From Pogostemon cablin (lineage: Eukaryota > Streptophyta > Magnoliopsida > Lamiales > Lamiaceae), in the NCBI GenBank assembly GCA_023678885.1, contig CM043005.1:10964314-11028313 (forward strand): a DNA stretch of 64,000 nucleotides, in the 5' to 3' direction. Below the pieces are notes generated by a model. That model made no database searches and was not told the DNA's origin. It saw nothing but the letters and a program-made list of their open reading frames with translations. The first letter of the stretch is position 1. Every line of letters begins with the position of its first letter. This document shows, piece after piece, positions 33,830-47,718 of the stretch. Position numbers and translations under genes: made by a program.

Positions 33830-36800
33830 AGAAGATCATGGTTGAATTGATGAATGAATTGGAAAAGCTTGGAATAGAAATTGAAAGGGAAACCTAAGTC
33901 AATTTTATTCTTCATAATTGCCTAGACGTTTTGAGTAAGTTCCACCTGAATTACAAGAGGATGTAAATAGTGGGAAACCTCTGACAAAAACACGTGGCAA
34001 AGGAAAGACATTTTCATCATAATGTGAACAAATTTAATATCTTATTTACTAATGGTTTAAACATGATTAGTGATGGCATCTACTGACACGAAGTATGTAG
34101 ATACTGGAATCACTAAATGTTTATCACTGAGTGAGGATAAGATTGTTAATAACATGGGTAAAACTACGAATATAGTGGCTATTGTAGTGGAGTTGTTTAT
34201 TTATCTCATGATAAGAATAAACGATTGATTATGAGAAATTGTCTTTACGTATGTTTCATAGAAAGAATTTAATTTCGGTTTCTATGCATTAACGGATGGA
34301 TACTTCATTTCATTTAAATGACATGGTTATAGTAATGAGGAATGAGGCTATAATCCATTAAAGTACGTTGGTGGATAAAAAGTATACTCTTGAATCATGT
34401 ACATCCCACAGATGCAATAAATAGTAATTAAATAATGCATCTTCTAATAATAGTAAGAGAAAGGAACCTTCGGAAATGAACTAAACATATATTTGGCGTC
34501 TATGACTAATTCATTTTACTTAAGTAGGATTCAAAAGTTGATAGCCGATAGACCGTAAGGTTTATCTGAAGTGGAAACTATCGGACTTGCGAGTCTTGCT
34601 TGGAAGTAAAAATGATTAACTGCCTTTTCAAGGCTGTGGGGTGTAGAGCCAAAGATATATATGTTAGAATTAGTTCATTCTGATTCAAGCGAACCTAATA
34701 TTATCCAGGCGAGAGATGGTTATGAATATTCAAAGATTATTCTGGAAACCAATATATTTATATGATGCACTGCATGTCTAAGTTCTTTGATTAATTCAAG
34801 AATTACAAGACTGGTACAGTGAAGCGTCATGAAAAATATATTAAGTCATTACGATTTAATCATGATGGCGAATACCTCTTGGGATAGTTAGGAGCTATTA
34901 ATCAGAAGTTGAGATTAAATCTCAAGTTGTCTACACCGGACATGCCCCAGCTGAATGGTGTGCAGGTTAGAAGGTGTAAGTCTCTTATGGTCATGATTAG
35001 ATAGATGATGAATTATTTGGAATGATTAAATTCATTTTATGGATATGCCCTAGATACAGTAATTCGTGAAACATTTGTCTGTATATGGGATATCCTAGAA
35101 AAATGGAGGGTGATTTATTTAGTCCAAAAGATCGAAGGGTGATTGTCAACACAAACACTAGATTTTTGGATAAGGACTATGTAATAAATCACAAACCCAT
35201 GTGTAAATTATTCTAAAGGAAGTGAGAGGAAAACACAAAGTGTAAGTACCAAGTGTACAAGAGGATATACCACAAGATAAACTGCAACGCGTGTCATGTC
35301 TGATACACAATTACATGTAGTGCCTTGTCGTAGTGGGAGGGTTGTATTACAACCCATAAATATATGTTTTGGGAGAGTCGTGAGACTTGATCCCTAGTGA
35401 ACATGGTATTATCCCACGAATACAACGTATCACTACAAGATTAAAATGCGGAATCTTAGTAAGTTGCAATGTATGTTGAAATAGAATCTACAGATTCTAA
35501 ATTAAGTCTGGAGCTTGAAGGATCACTAAAATGGTGTAAAAGCCATTGCAAGTGGTCATAGGAAATAAAAGAGGATCATACAGAAAGGTGAAAACCTTGG
35601 AAGCAAAGCTTGTTGCGAAAAGGTGTACTCAGAAAGAAATGGTTCGATTATGAGGAAACATGTTCGCTGGTGGCTATGCTTATATTGATCCGGATTCTTT
35701 TATTTATTGCTCCTATGAGGAACAACAAATAGATGTCAAGACAGCTTTCCTGATTGGAAGTCTTGAGGAAAACATCTATGTGAAGCGACCAGAGTGATTC
35801 ATTGCAAAGTATTAATAGCATTTTGATAGTAAGCTTAAAATTATCCAACTATGGACTAAAGCAAGCTTTAAGATTGTGAAGCATCTGTTTTGATTAGGTA
35901 ATCCAGTGGCATGGATTTAAATCAATGAGCGGATGAGTCTTGTGTGTTGTAAAGAGTGACGGAAACGTGGTGGTATTTCTTGGACTATATGTAGATAGTA
36001 TCTTGCTCATTGGAGACAATGAAAGAGTATTATCGGGCGTATGGGTATGGTAAATAAAGCGGTAGAGATGAAGGACTTAAGAAAGGCAAAATATATCCTT
36101 TTGATCACGGTAATACGGATCACAAGAAAGGATATTATGCTTATCTCAAGTTTCATAAAATGATACAGTCCACACTCGTTTAGCATGTGAATTTATCTAT
36201 GTAAATGTGTCTTTGAGACACAAAAAGAAGATAAAGTAGATGAAAGCGGTTCCTTATGCTTCGGCGAATAAGGAAGCTTAATCTAAAGAATGCTATGAAC
36301 GAAGTTGGATATCTGTTTTGCTGAACGCATGAACAGAAGGTATCAACGTAAGCCGGAACAAGAATGATGAACTGTAGTAAGACATATATAAAGTGCCTGA
36401 GAAGGACTGGAAATTATATGTGGACTTACTGGACAGATTCACTGCTTCTTGTGGATTACGTAGATTCAGATTTTTTAGTCAGATTGGACGGCAGTAAATT
36501 CACCTCAAAGGTTATGTGTTTAATCTTAGGAAGTAGAGTCATAATGTGGAGGAGTGTTATATAGAAATATATTTCAGACTCCGGACTCCATCATGGAAAG
36601 ATGATGAATTGGAGCCTATGAGGCAGCCAAAGTATCTATATGACTCTAGAGACTTCATGATGGACTTTGAAGTGTTTCTAAGTTTGCCCAAGGTAATCAC
36701 AATTTACATTGATGATATTGGTGCAGTTGCAAACTTGAAGAAATCACAAGTCCATAAGGCAATTAAACACATGGAGCGCGAGTACCACCTATTACGAGAA

Positions 36801-36860
36801 ATCGTATGATGAGGGGAAGGTTGTTGTCGCCTAGATTGCATCGGATGATGACCTAGTAAA
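33830..36860 (+). pseudogene. Copia gag-pol remnants
   Basis: Pieces in order: gag-like residues LMNELEKLGIEIE (about 33850); integrase remnants with QARDGYEYSKII (about 34700) and TPDMPQLNGV (about 34933); an integrase-RT linker like STNTRFLD (about 35150); RT with QQIDVKTAFLIGSLEENIYV (35709-35785); RNase H with VDYVDSDFLVRLDGSKFTSK (36440-36520) and GAVANLKKSQVHKAIKHM (36721-36775). Stops and frameshifts occur throughout; the longest frame is about 87 codons. It cannot encode enzymes. Confidence 0.88.
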
Positions 36861-36957
36861 CCATTTACAAGGACCTTAAGGCGAGAGCTTTTAATGGTTG
36901 TGTAGTGGGAGTAGGAATCAGATGTATGGCAGAAGACATGACAGCATAGTCTTTTAG

Positions 36958-36971
36958 TATAAGTGGGAGAT
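36958..36971 (+). other. Copia polypurine tract
   Basis: ATAAGTGGGAGATT directly before the 3' LTR; matches the usual plant copia tract AAGTGGGAGAT. Confidence 0.85.
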
Positions 36972-38169
36972 TGTTGGATTGTATACTAAAAGTCTAGCTT
37001 TAGTATGAACAATGCCATAACAATATTTAAAATGAGAATCATTGATCAAATGATTGCATCTTATAATTTATTTTATATGCATGATGCAATAGTCCATTTA
37101 CTTTATACTGTAGATAATATGTTGTGCGACAACACGGAGAAGATCATATTATCGGTTTCCTTATAAAGTATAAACAGATGCTCACAACTGAGATAGACGG
37201 GGACTCTCTATCGGTATGGTTGTAGTGTGGTTTGGTATTAGCTTGTCTTGGCTATAGAATCACATTAGTGCACTTGTGTGTATTGAGCAGGACCGCCTGA
37301 GATCGTTCGACTTATACTGACTTATAGAAGAACTTGATCTCTGTTATTATGGAAGTTCGTGCTCTTAATCCCTATACAATAACCTCGACATGTAGGGCAG
37401 TATGTATTTCTTTGATTCATCAATGGGTGAGATTTATAAGTATTAAATCAACAAACTCGGTGAGTTGGGAAGTAGTGCTGTATCTATGGTGTGCTGTTGA
37501 TTGTAGAAGGAATCCATGTCCGTCATAGGTTGATGATATCCCCTTGAGGAGCTCATAAGGTTTATCATGTAAATCTTGCAAGTGGATTAATTTCCGGCAT
37601 GATAATAAGGTTGAGTGGTACTACTCTCGGATGAGATATTAATTAATTTGAGTTATCAGTAACTTAATTAATTAATAGGCATTGTATATCTTAAACATGG
37701 GGAGACTGTCGGGCTTATCATAAGAAGGAGCCCAGAATATAATTTTGGGATTGGACGGGTAGTGCAGTAATAATATTTTAGTGGACTATATTATTATTAT
37801 TGGATTTAATTAAAAGCTTTGGGCTAAGCTTGGTTAATTAAATTCAATTGAGGCCCAGCCCAATTTCTCCTCTTGGTCCCTGCTGTAGCCCAACTATATA
37901 AGTCATCTCAGCTCCTGTTAACCCTAAGTCAGTGCCTCATTTGACATACGGGAGAGAACAGAGAGCAGATTGAGAGAACTCTGGGGATTGTTGACCACCC
38001 AACACCAGAGTTGACTTTGGGACATACAGTAGAAGATCAGAGGTAGTTCTCTGCAGTTCATCCTCTACACCAACCCAGAAGTACGGTAAACACGTTTTAT
38101 GCTTCCGCTGATTTTGTTTGCCTATTTTTCTAACGGATCACGTTGAACCGCACGATCCAATTGCCAACA
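36972..38169 (+). repeat. Copia 3' LTR
   Basis: 1198 bp, about 98 percent identical by eye to 30065-31261. Confidence 0.94.
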
Positions 38170-38945
38170 GAAAGACCTTTTCATAATCCGAAAAAGGCTT
38201 CGTGATTAGGAAATGGGCGCAGATTGGCGTGGAAGCCGTTGGAAGAGTGGCGCCATGACGGAGTAAAAAACCCTTCTTCCCTGAAAAGAGCCACGTGCAC
38301 AAGAGTCCAGGGTTACCAACTCAAAGGAGAGACCAGCCAAACGAGGAAACTAATTCAACATCAGAAACCCAACGAGTGATAAACATGAATCATAGTAGAC
38401 TCAACACCAAACAAATCATGTATCATTAAAGACCAGGTGCAACCATGTCAGCTAATCAGAAACAACACAAGCAATGTCTCCTTAACATCTAAAACACCAG
38501 ACATAGGTCATCAAAACAAGAGCATTTAACAACAAAAGATGAGCAACAAGAATCATGTATCATCAAATACCAAAGATGCATCATCGGAAAGATAAACAGA
38601 GCCAGAAAATCAAATTCTAGCTAGCAGTACAGCCAGCAACATATCAGAAATTCTAGCAGACAATAAACCACAAGCAAGAAAAGAGCCCTGTTCATACGGC
38701 AATAGGGACAGAGAAAACAATGGAGACCACCAGATTGCAAATCTCGCAAGGGTTGTGCATCGGTAGAACACAGCTGATGGCTCCATTGTGTAGGACACCT
38801 GGTCGGGCACATGTCGAAAATGCCATCGGTAATAGATTTTCGCACAAGGCGAAGTTGAAGACAAATCGCGCACCATTTTTGTGTTGAGTGGGCCAGCCGC
38901 TGTTGCCGATTGAGAGGTGGCGAGTTGAGTAACTGCCCTAGGCGA

Positions 38946-40395
<1,450 letters not shown>

Positions 40396-43300
40396 TCGGT
40401 TTGCGGTCAGGTGGTTGGGTATTAACTTGATAATGAGATTACTTTTTATTGCGTCTATTTTTCAAAGGCCCTCCTTTGCTATTTCTAGATTAGTCGGGTA
40501 GGAATTCCACAATAGGGTCGGTCTGTTGGTCGGCCAGGTGGTCGGGTATTATTTCCATTGTCTACCGACCTATATATCATCTACCGATCAATTTGTAAAC
40601 TTGATAATGAGATTACTTTTCATCGCATCTATTTTCCAAAGTTCACCATTTGCTATTTCTAGATCAGTCGGGTTAGAATTCCATAGAAGGGTCGGTCACT
40701 TGGTCGATCAGGTGGTCGGGTATTATTTCTATGGTATGTCTTGCGTGAGACCGTGTCACTTGAGACAATTTTTTACTTTTTAAAATAGTTATCACTTTCG
40801 CTATAGATCATTATCACTTACGCTATATAATGTTATTTTATTTTTATTAAAAATTGATCACGAAATAATATTATCACTTTTTGTTAATTTATTATCACTT
40901 TCCTATATAAAAGTTATCACATTTTGGTCGTCTCACGTAAGCCACTACGTGAGACGATCACACATAAGTCTTTGCCTTATTTCTATTATCTTCTGACCCA
41001 CATATCATCGACCGATTGCCCTGTAAACTTGATAATCAAATTACTTTTATCGCGTCTATTTTTCAAAGGTCCCCCTTTGCTATTTCTAGACCAGTCGAGT
41101 AGCAGTTCCACAGTAGGGTCGGTCAGTTGGTCTGTCAGGTGATCGGGTAGGAGTTCGATAGTTTTTCCAAAAATTCCCTTTGCTATTTCTAGATCAGTCG
41201 AGGGTCAGTAGGTTGGTCGGTCAGGTGGTCAGGTATTATTTCCATTATTTACCGACCCACATATCATTGACTGATCGTCCTGTAAACTTGATAATGAGAT
41301 TATTTGTTATCGTGTCTATTTTCCTCATAACCCCATTTGCTGATTATCAATCTATCGGGTAAAAGTTCAGCAGAAGGGTCGGTTAAGTGTTTGGGTCGTG
41401 GCCCCAATGTCTATCAACCCACATATCATCGACCGATCGCCTCTTAAACTTGATAATGAGATTACTTGTTATCGCGTCTTTTTTCTGTATGCCACCGTTT
41501 ATTGATTTTCGATCAGTCGGGTAGGAGTTCTCTAACTGTATTGATCAGTTGGTCGGTTTAGTGGTCGGTTAATAGTTTCAATGTCTATAGACCCACATAT
41601 CTTCGACCGATCGCCCTGCAAACTTGATAATGAGATTACTTGTTACCGCGTCAATTTTCCCAATCAGTGAGGTAGGAGTTCCACATTAGGGTCGGTCAAT
41701 TGGTCGGTCAGGTGGTCGAGTATTATTTCCATTGTCTACAAACCCTATCATCGATCGATCCCCCTGTAAACTTAATAATGAGATTACTTTTCATCGCGTG
41801 TATTTTCCAAAGGTACCCTTTTGTTTTTCTAAATCAGTCGAGTAAGAGTTTCACGGTAGAGTAAGTCAGTTGGTCGGTCAGGTGGTCGGATATTATTTTC
41901 ATTGTCTATCGGCCCACCTATCATCGATCGATCGCCTTGTAAACTTGATAATGATATTAATTTTTATTGCATCTATTTTTCAATGGCCCCTCTTTGCTAT
42001 TTCTATATTAGTCGTGTAGGAGTTCCACAATAGGATTGTTAGGTTGGTCGATCCGGTGGTCAGTTAATAGTTCCAATGTCTACCGACCCACATATCATCG
42101 ACCGATTACCTTGTAAACTTAATAATGATATTATTTTTTATTTCATCTATTTTCCAAAGGTCTCCCTTCACTATTTCTAGATTAGTTTGGTAGGAGTTCC
42201 ACTGTAGGGTTGGTCAGTTGGTCGCCCTGGTGGTCGGTTAATAGTTCCATTGTCAATCGACCCACATATCATCGACTGATAGCCCTGTAAACTGTATAAT
42301 GAGATTACTTTTTATCGCATCTATTTTGCAATGGTCTCCTTATTGCTGATCCTTGACTTTTTGGGTAAATGTTGAACTGAAGGGTCGAAATATGTAGGTC
42401 GATAAAAGGGTAGGAGTTCCATAGTAGGGTCGGTCTGTTGGTCGAACTGGAGGTTGATTAATGGTTCCAATGTCTAACGACCCACATATCATTGACTGAT
42501 CGCCTTGTAAACTGGATAATGAGATTACTTTGTTCACGTCTAATTTCCAAAGGTCCCCCTTTGCTATTTCTAGATTAGTTGGGTAGGAGTTCAACAATAC
42601 GGTCGGTTGGTTGGTCAGTCTGGTGGTCGGTTATCAGTTTCAAAGTCTACCGACCCACATATCATCGACCGATCATCCTGTAAACCTAATAATGAGATTA
42701 CTTGTTATCGCATCAGTTTTTTGTATGTCCCCTATTACTGATTATCAGTCTGTCAGGTAAAAGTTCAACAGAAGGGTCAGTTAGGTGGTCAGGTTGTGGC
42801 TCCAATGTCTAACGACCCACATATTATTAATCGACTACCCTTTTAGATAAGCGTGATGTCCCCTTTTGATCGATCACCCTGTAACTCAATAATGAGATTA
42901 CTTTTATCACGTCTATATTTTGAAGGTCCCCATTTGATATATCTCTATCATTCGGGTAGGAGTTCCAAAGTAGGGTCAGTTGGTTGGTCGATTTGGTGGT
43001 TAGTTAATAGTTACAAGGTCTACTGTCCCAAATAACATCGATCGATCGCCTTATAAACTTGAAATGAGTTTACTTTTTATCATGTCTTTTTTCCAAAGGT
43101 CCACGTTTGCTATTCCTAGATCAGTCGAATAGGAGTTCCATAGTAGGGTTGGTTTGGTGGTTGGGTCGTGGCTCCAAAGTCTACTGACCCAAATATCATA
43201 GATCGATCGCCCTTTTAACTTGATAACGAGATTACTTGTTATCACATTTGTTTTCCATATATCCCCATTTACTGATTCTCAATCACTTAAGTAGGAGTTC

Positions 43301-43505
43301 TAAAGGTAATGAGATTAGGACGATTATAGTTTAATGAGCGATGTAGACCTGGCCGACCCTTTTCGGTAAACATTTGAACTATTAACCGACCACTAGACTG
43401 ACTATATTCATTAAAAATTAATCTCGTTATCAAGTTTATAGGGTGATCAGTTGATGATATATGGTTGGTGGATTTTGGAGCCACGACCCAACCACCTAAC
43501 TGACC
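40396..43505. repeat. ~172-bp tandem repeat, left arm
   Basis: About 15 diverged units, each containing ACTTGATAATGAGATTAC, TTTGCTATTTCTAGATCAGT, AGGAGTTCCA, GGTCGGTCAGTTGGTCGG and CCGACCCACATATCATCGAC. Successive ACTTGATAATGAGATTA anchors are usually 165-180 bp apart (for example near 41450, 41625, 41770, 41945, 42118, 42290). One unit is interrupted by the MITE at 40733. No coding sequence. Confidence 0.88.
40733..40976. mobile_element. Mutator-like MITE (left-arm copy)
   Basis: 244 bp bounded by GGTATGTCTTGCGTGAGACC and the inexact complement of GGCAAAGACTTATGTG, with an exact 10-bp duplication TTATTTCTAT (40723-40732, 40977-40986) in a 172-bp repeat unit. The interior repeats TTATCACTTT. 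Non-coding. Confidence 0.82.
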
Positions 43506-43511
43506 CTTTTG

Positions 43512-44545
43512 TGGGCAATCCTAGGTAACGGGTGTGGACAACTTATGGGTAATCCTAGACAACGGGCGTGGGCAACCCCCGAGCAATCCTAGGCAACGGG
43601 CGTGGAAAACACATGGGTAATCCTAGGCAACAGGCGTGGGCAACCCTTGGGCAATCCTAGGCAATGGGCGTGGACCACCCATGGGCAATCCTAGGCAACA
43701 GACATAGACAACCCGTGGGCAACCCTAGGCAATGGGCGTGGGCAACCTGTGGGCAATCCTGGCAACGGGCATGGACATTCCTAGGCAATGGCGTGGGCAA
43801 CTCATGGGAAATCCTAGGCAATGGGTGTAGGCAACCCTTACGCAATCCTAGGCAACAGACGTGGGCAATCCTTGGCAACGGGCGTGAGCATTCCTAGGCA
43901 ATGGACGTGGGTAATCATAGACTACGGGCTTGGGCAATCCTAGGCAACATGCAGAGCAGCCTATGGGCAAATCCTCAGTAACGGGCGTGGGAAACCCGTG
44001 GGTAATTCTAGGCAACGTGCGTGGGCAACCCCGTGGGCAATTCTAGGCAATGAGCCTTGGCAACCCGTGGGCAATCCTAGGCAACATGCGTGGACAACCC
44101 GTGGTCAATCCTAAGCAACATGCGTGGGCAACATGTGGGCAATCCTAGGCAACGGGTGTGGGCAACCCGTGGGTAATCCTAGGCAATGGGCATGGACAAC
44201 CTCTGCAACGAGTGTGGGCAATCCTTGGGCAATAGGTGTGGGCAGCCCGTGGACAATCCTAGGCAACGAGCGTGGGCAACCCATAGCAATCCTGGGGAAC
44301 AGGTTGCCCACGCCCATTGCGTGGGATTGCCCACGCCCGTTGCTTAGGGTTGCCCATAGGTTGCCCACGTCTGTTGCCTAGGATTGCCCATGGGTTGCCG
44401 ACGCCCGTTGCCTAGGATTGCCCAAGGGTTGCCCAGGCCTGTTGCCTAGGATTGCCCATGGGTTTTCCACGCCCGTTGCCTAGGATTGCTCGGGGGTTGC
44501 CCACGCCCGTTGCCTAGGAATTCCCACGCCCGTTGCTTTTTATCG
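43512..44545. repeat. ~34-bp GC-rich minisatellite at palindrome centre
   Basis: Units of about 33-34 bp built from GGGCAATCCTAGGCAACGGG plus CGTGGGCAACCCGT. They run in one orientation to about 44290 and in the reverse orientation from 44291 to 44545. The order of variant units from 43512 is mirrored in the reverse block; the extra 44-kb units (about 43766-44290) form the loop. Open frames on both strands are repeat artefacts. Confidence 0.9.
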
Positions 44546-47284
44546 TGTCTATATTCTTAAGGTCCCCATTTGCTATTTCCCGACATGTTATGTAAAAGTT
44601 CCACAAAAGGGTCGGTTAGGTGGTCGGGTCGTGGCTACAAAGTCCACCAATCCATATATCATCCACCGATCACCCTATAAACTTGATAACGAGATTAATT
44701 TTTAATGAGATTGGTTAGTCTAGTGGCCGGTTAATAGTTCAAATGTCTACCTTTAGAACTCCTACCTGAGTGATCGAGAATCAGTAAACGGGGACATATG
44801 GAAAATAAAAGTGATAATAAGTAATCTTATTATCAAGTTAAAAAGGCGATCGATCGATGATATTTGAGTCTGTAGACTTTGGAGCCACAAACCCGACCAC
44901 CAAACTAACCCTACTGTGGAACTCCTATTCGACTGATCTAGAAATAGCAAACGTGGACCTTTGGAAAAAAGACGCGATAAAAAGTAATCTCATTATCAAG
45001 TTTATTTGGCGATCGATCAATGTTTTATGGGATCAGTAGACCTTGTAACTATTAACCGATCACCAAACTGACTAACCGACTGACCCTACTTTTGAACTCT
45101 TATCCGAATGATGGAGAAATATCAAATGGGGACCTTCAGAATATAGACATGATAAAAGTAATCTCATTATTAAGTTACAGGGTGATCAGTCAAAAGGGGA
45201 CATCGCGCTTATTTAAAAGGATGGTCGATCGATGATATGTGGGTCGTTAGACATTGGAGCTACGACCTGACCACCTAACCGACCCTTCTGTTGAACTTTT
45301 ACCCAATAAACCAAGAATCAATAATCGGGGACATACGAAAAACTAATGCGATAACAAGTAATCTCATTATCAAGTTTACAGGGCAATCGGTCGATGATAT
45401 GTGGGTCGGTAAACTTTGAAACTAATAACCAACCACCAGACCGACCATACTATAGAACTCCTACCCGACTAATCTTGAAATAGCAACGGGGGACCTTTGG
45501 AAATTAGGCACAATAAAAAGTAATCTCATTATCAAGTTTACAAGGTAATTGATTGATGATATATGGGTCGTTAGATATTAGAACTATTAACCGACCACCA
45601 GATCGACCGACCGACCGACCATACTATGGAACTCCTACCCTTCTATCGACCCACATATTCTGACCCTTCAGTTCAACATTTACCCAACAGATCAAGAATA
45701 AGCAAAGGGAGACCTTCAAAAAATAGACATGATAAAAAGTAATCTCATTATATAGTTTACAGGGCTATCAGTCGATGATGTGTGGGTCGGTAGACAATGG
45801 AACTATTAACCAACCACCAGGCTAACCTGACCAACCCTACAGTAGAACTCCTACCCCACTGATCTAGAAATAGCGAAGAAGGACCTTTAGAAAATAGATA
45901 AAATAAAAAGTAATATCATTATTAAGTTTACAGGGTAATCGGTCAATGATATGTGGGTCGGTAGACATTGGAACTATTAACCGGCCACCGGACCAACCAA
46001 ACTAACAAACCAACTATGGGACTCCTACCCGACTAATATAGAAATAGCAAAGGGGCCATTAGAAAATAAACACGATAAAAAGTAATCTTATTATCAAGTT
46101 TACAAGACGATCGATCGATGATAGATGTGTCGGTAGATAATGGAAATAATATCTGACCACCTGACCAACCAACCGACAGACTCTACTGTAGAACTCTTAC
46201 CCGACTGATTTAGAAATAACAAAGGGGAACCTTTAGAAAATAGACGCGATGAAAAGTAATCTCTTTATAAAGATTACAAGGGAATCGATCGATGATATGT
46301 GGGTCAGTAGACAATGGAAATAATACTCGACCACCTGACCGACCAACCAACCAATCCTAATGTGGAACTCCTACCTGACTTATTGAAATATAACAAATGT
46401 GGACCTTGAAAACATTGACGCGATAAATAATAGTCTCATTATCAAGTTTACAAGTCAATAGGTCGAAGATATGTGGGTTTGTAGACATTGAAACTATTAA
46501 CCAACCATTAAACCGAGCAACTGACCGACCCTATTAGAGAACTCCTACGTGACTGATCAAGAATCAAGTTTACAGGGCGATCGGTCGATAATATGTGGGT
46601 CGATAGACAATGGAAATAATACTTGACCACCTGACCGACCGACCCTCGACTGATCTAGAAATAGCAAAGGGAGATCTTTGAAAAAACTGTCGAACTCCTA
46701 CCCGACCACCTGACCAACCAACCGACTGACCCTATTGTGGACTCCTACCCGAATGGTCTAGAAATAACAAAGGGGAACCTTTAGAAAATAGACGCGATAA
46801 ATGTAATTTGATTATCAAGTTTACAGGGCGATCGATCAATGATATGTGGGTCGGAAGATAATAGAAATAAGGCAAAGACTTGTGTGAGACCATCTCACGT
46901 AAGGGCTTACGTGAGACGGCCAGAAAGTGATTACTTTTATATAGGAAAGTGATAACAAATTAACGAAAAATGATAATGTTATTTCATGAACAATTTTTAG
47001 TATAAGTAAAAAGTGATAATATTTTATAGTGTAAGTGATAATGATCTATAGCGAAAGTGATACTATTTAAAAAAGTGAAAAATGGTCTCACGTGAGACGG
47101 TCTCACGCAAAACATACCCTAGAAATAATACCCGACCACCTGACCGACCAATAGACCGACCCTATTGTGGAATTCCTACCCGACTAATCTAAAAATAGCA
47201 AAGGGGGACCTTTAAAAAATAGACGCAATAAAAAGTAATCTCATTATCAAGTTAATACCCGACCACCTGACCACAAACCGATCA
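44546..47284. repeat. ~172-bp tandem repeat, right arm (inverted)
   Basis: Reverse-complement counterpart of 40396-43505, with the same unit landmarks read as GTAATCTCATTATCAAGTTT. Contains the mirrored MITE. Confidence 0.88.
46871..47118. mobile_element. Mutator-like MITE (right-arm mirror copy)
   Basis: Inverted copy of 40733-40976. Flanks ATAGAAATAA (46861-46870) and CTAGAAATAA (47119-47128) are the same duplication reversed, so this is the same insertion event copied by the inverted duplication, not a second insertion. Confidence 0.85.
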
Positions 47285-47619
47285 GTTTTAATCTAGAAAT
47301 ATTTTATTTGTATTTATTATTCTTAAATATTAAAAAAATTAATAAAAATTACTTTAAAAAAATAAACTTTACAAGGTTAGAACTGATTGAGTTTAATGTA
47401 GAGAAATTTTATATGTTATTATTATTCTTAATTATGAAAAAAATTCATAAAAATTACTCTAAGAAAAAATAATGAACTTTACAAGGTTAAAACCGATAGG
47501 GTTTAATGTGGAAAAATTATATATATTCATTATTCTTTAATATGAAAAATTAATAAAATTATTTTTAAAAAAATAATAAATTTTATAAGGTTAGAACCGA
47601 TCGGGTTTAATTTGAAAAT

Positions 47620-47718
<99 letters not shown>

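Larger units (their letters stand above)
30065..38169 (+). mobile_element. Ty1/copia retrotransposon, full length, coding-dead
   Basis: 8105 bp with LTRs 30065-31261 and 36972-38169, tRNA-iMet primer site, polypurine tract, and remnants of gag, integrase, RT and RNase H in copia order. The flanks GAAGG (30060-30064) and GAAAG (38170-38174) are a likely 5-bp duplication with one change. The long leader (31276-33650) is unusual. Coding remnants are riddled with stops and frameshifts, yet the two LTRs differ only by about 2 percent by eye. Confidence 0.92.
29745..38945 (-). mobile_element. Probable non-LTR-like insert, split by a copia element
   Basis: 29745-30059 plus 38175-38945 form about 1.1 kb of unique, GC-richer DNA inside the satellite; the satellite resumes at 38946. 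Read on the minus strand it begins near 38945 and ends at 29745 with a pyrimidine-rich tail (TTTGTACCCCTTCTTATTTT...) and TAATAATATTAT, much like the plus-strand end of the insert at 20606. No RT frame is seen. I could not define a target duplication, so the boundaries are approximate and the class is inferred. Confidence 0.45.

Noticed and set aside
43512..44290. CRISPR-like array
   Set aside because: Regular unit length but no distinct conserved repeat with unique spacers; it is a simple minisatellite in a plant genome.
43664..44381. Open frames of 73-85 codons on both strands, rich in repeated GNP/W or CLGLP residues
   Set aside because: They follow the 34-bp minisatellite unit and open on both strands at once; no codon or homology support.
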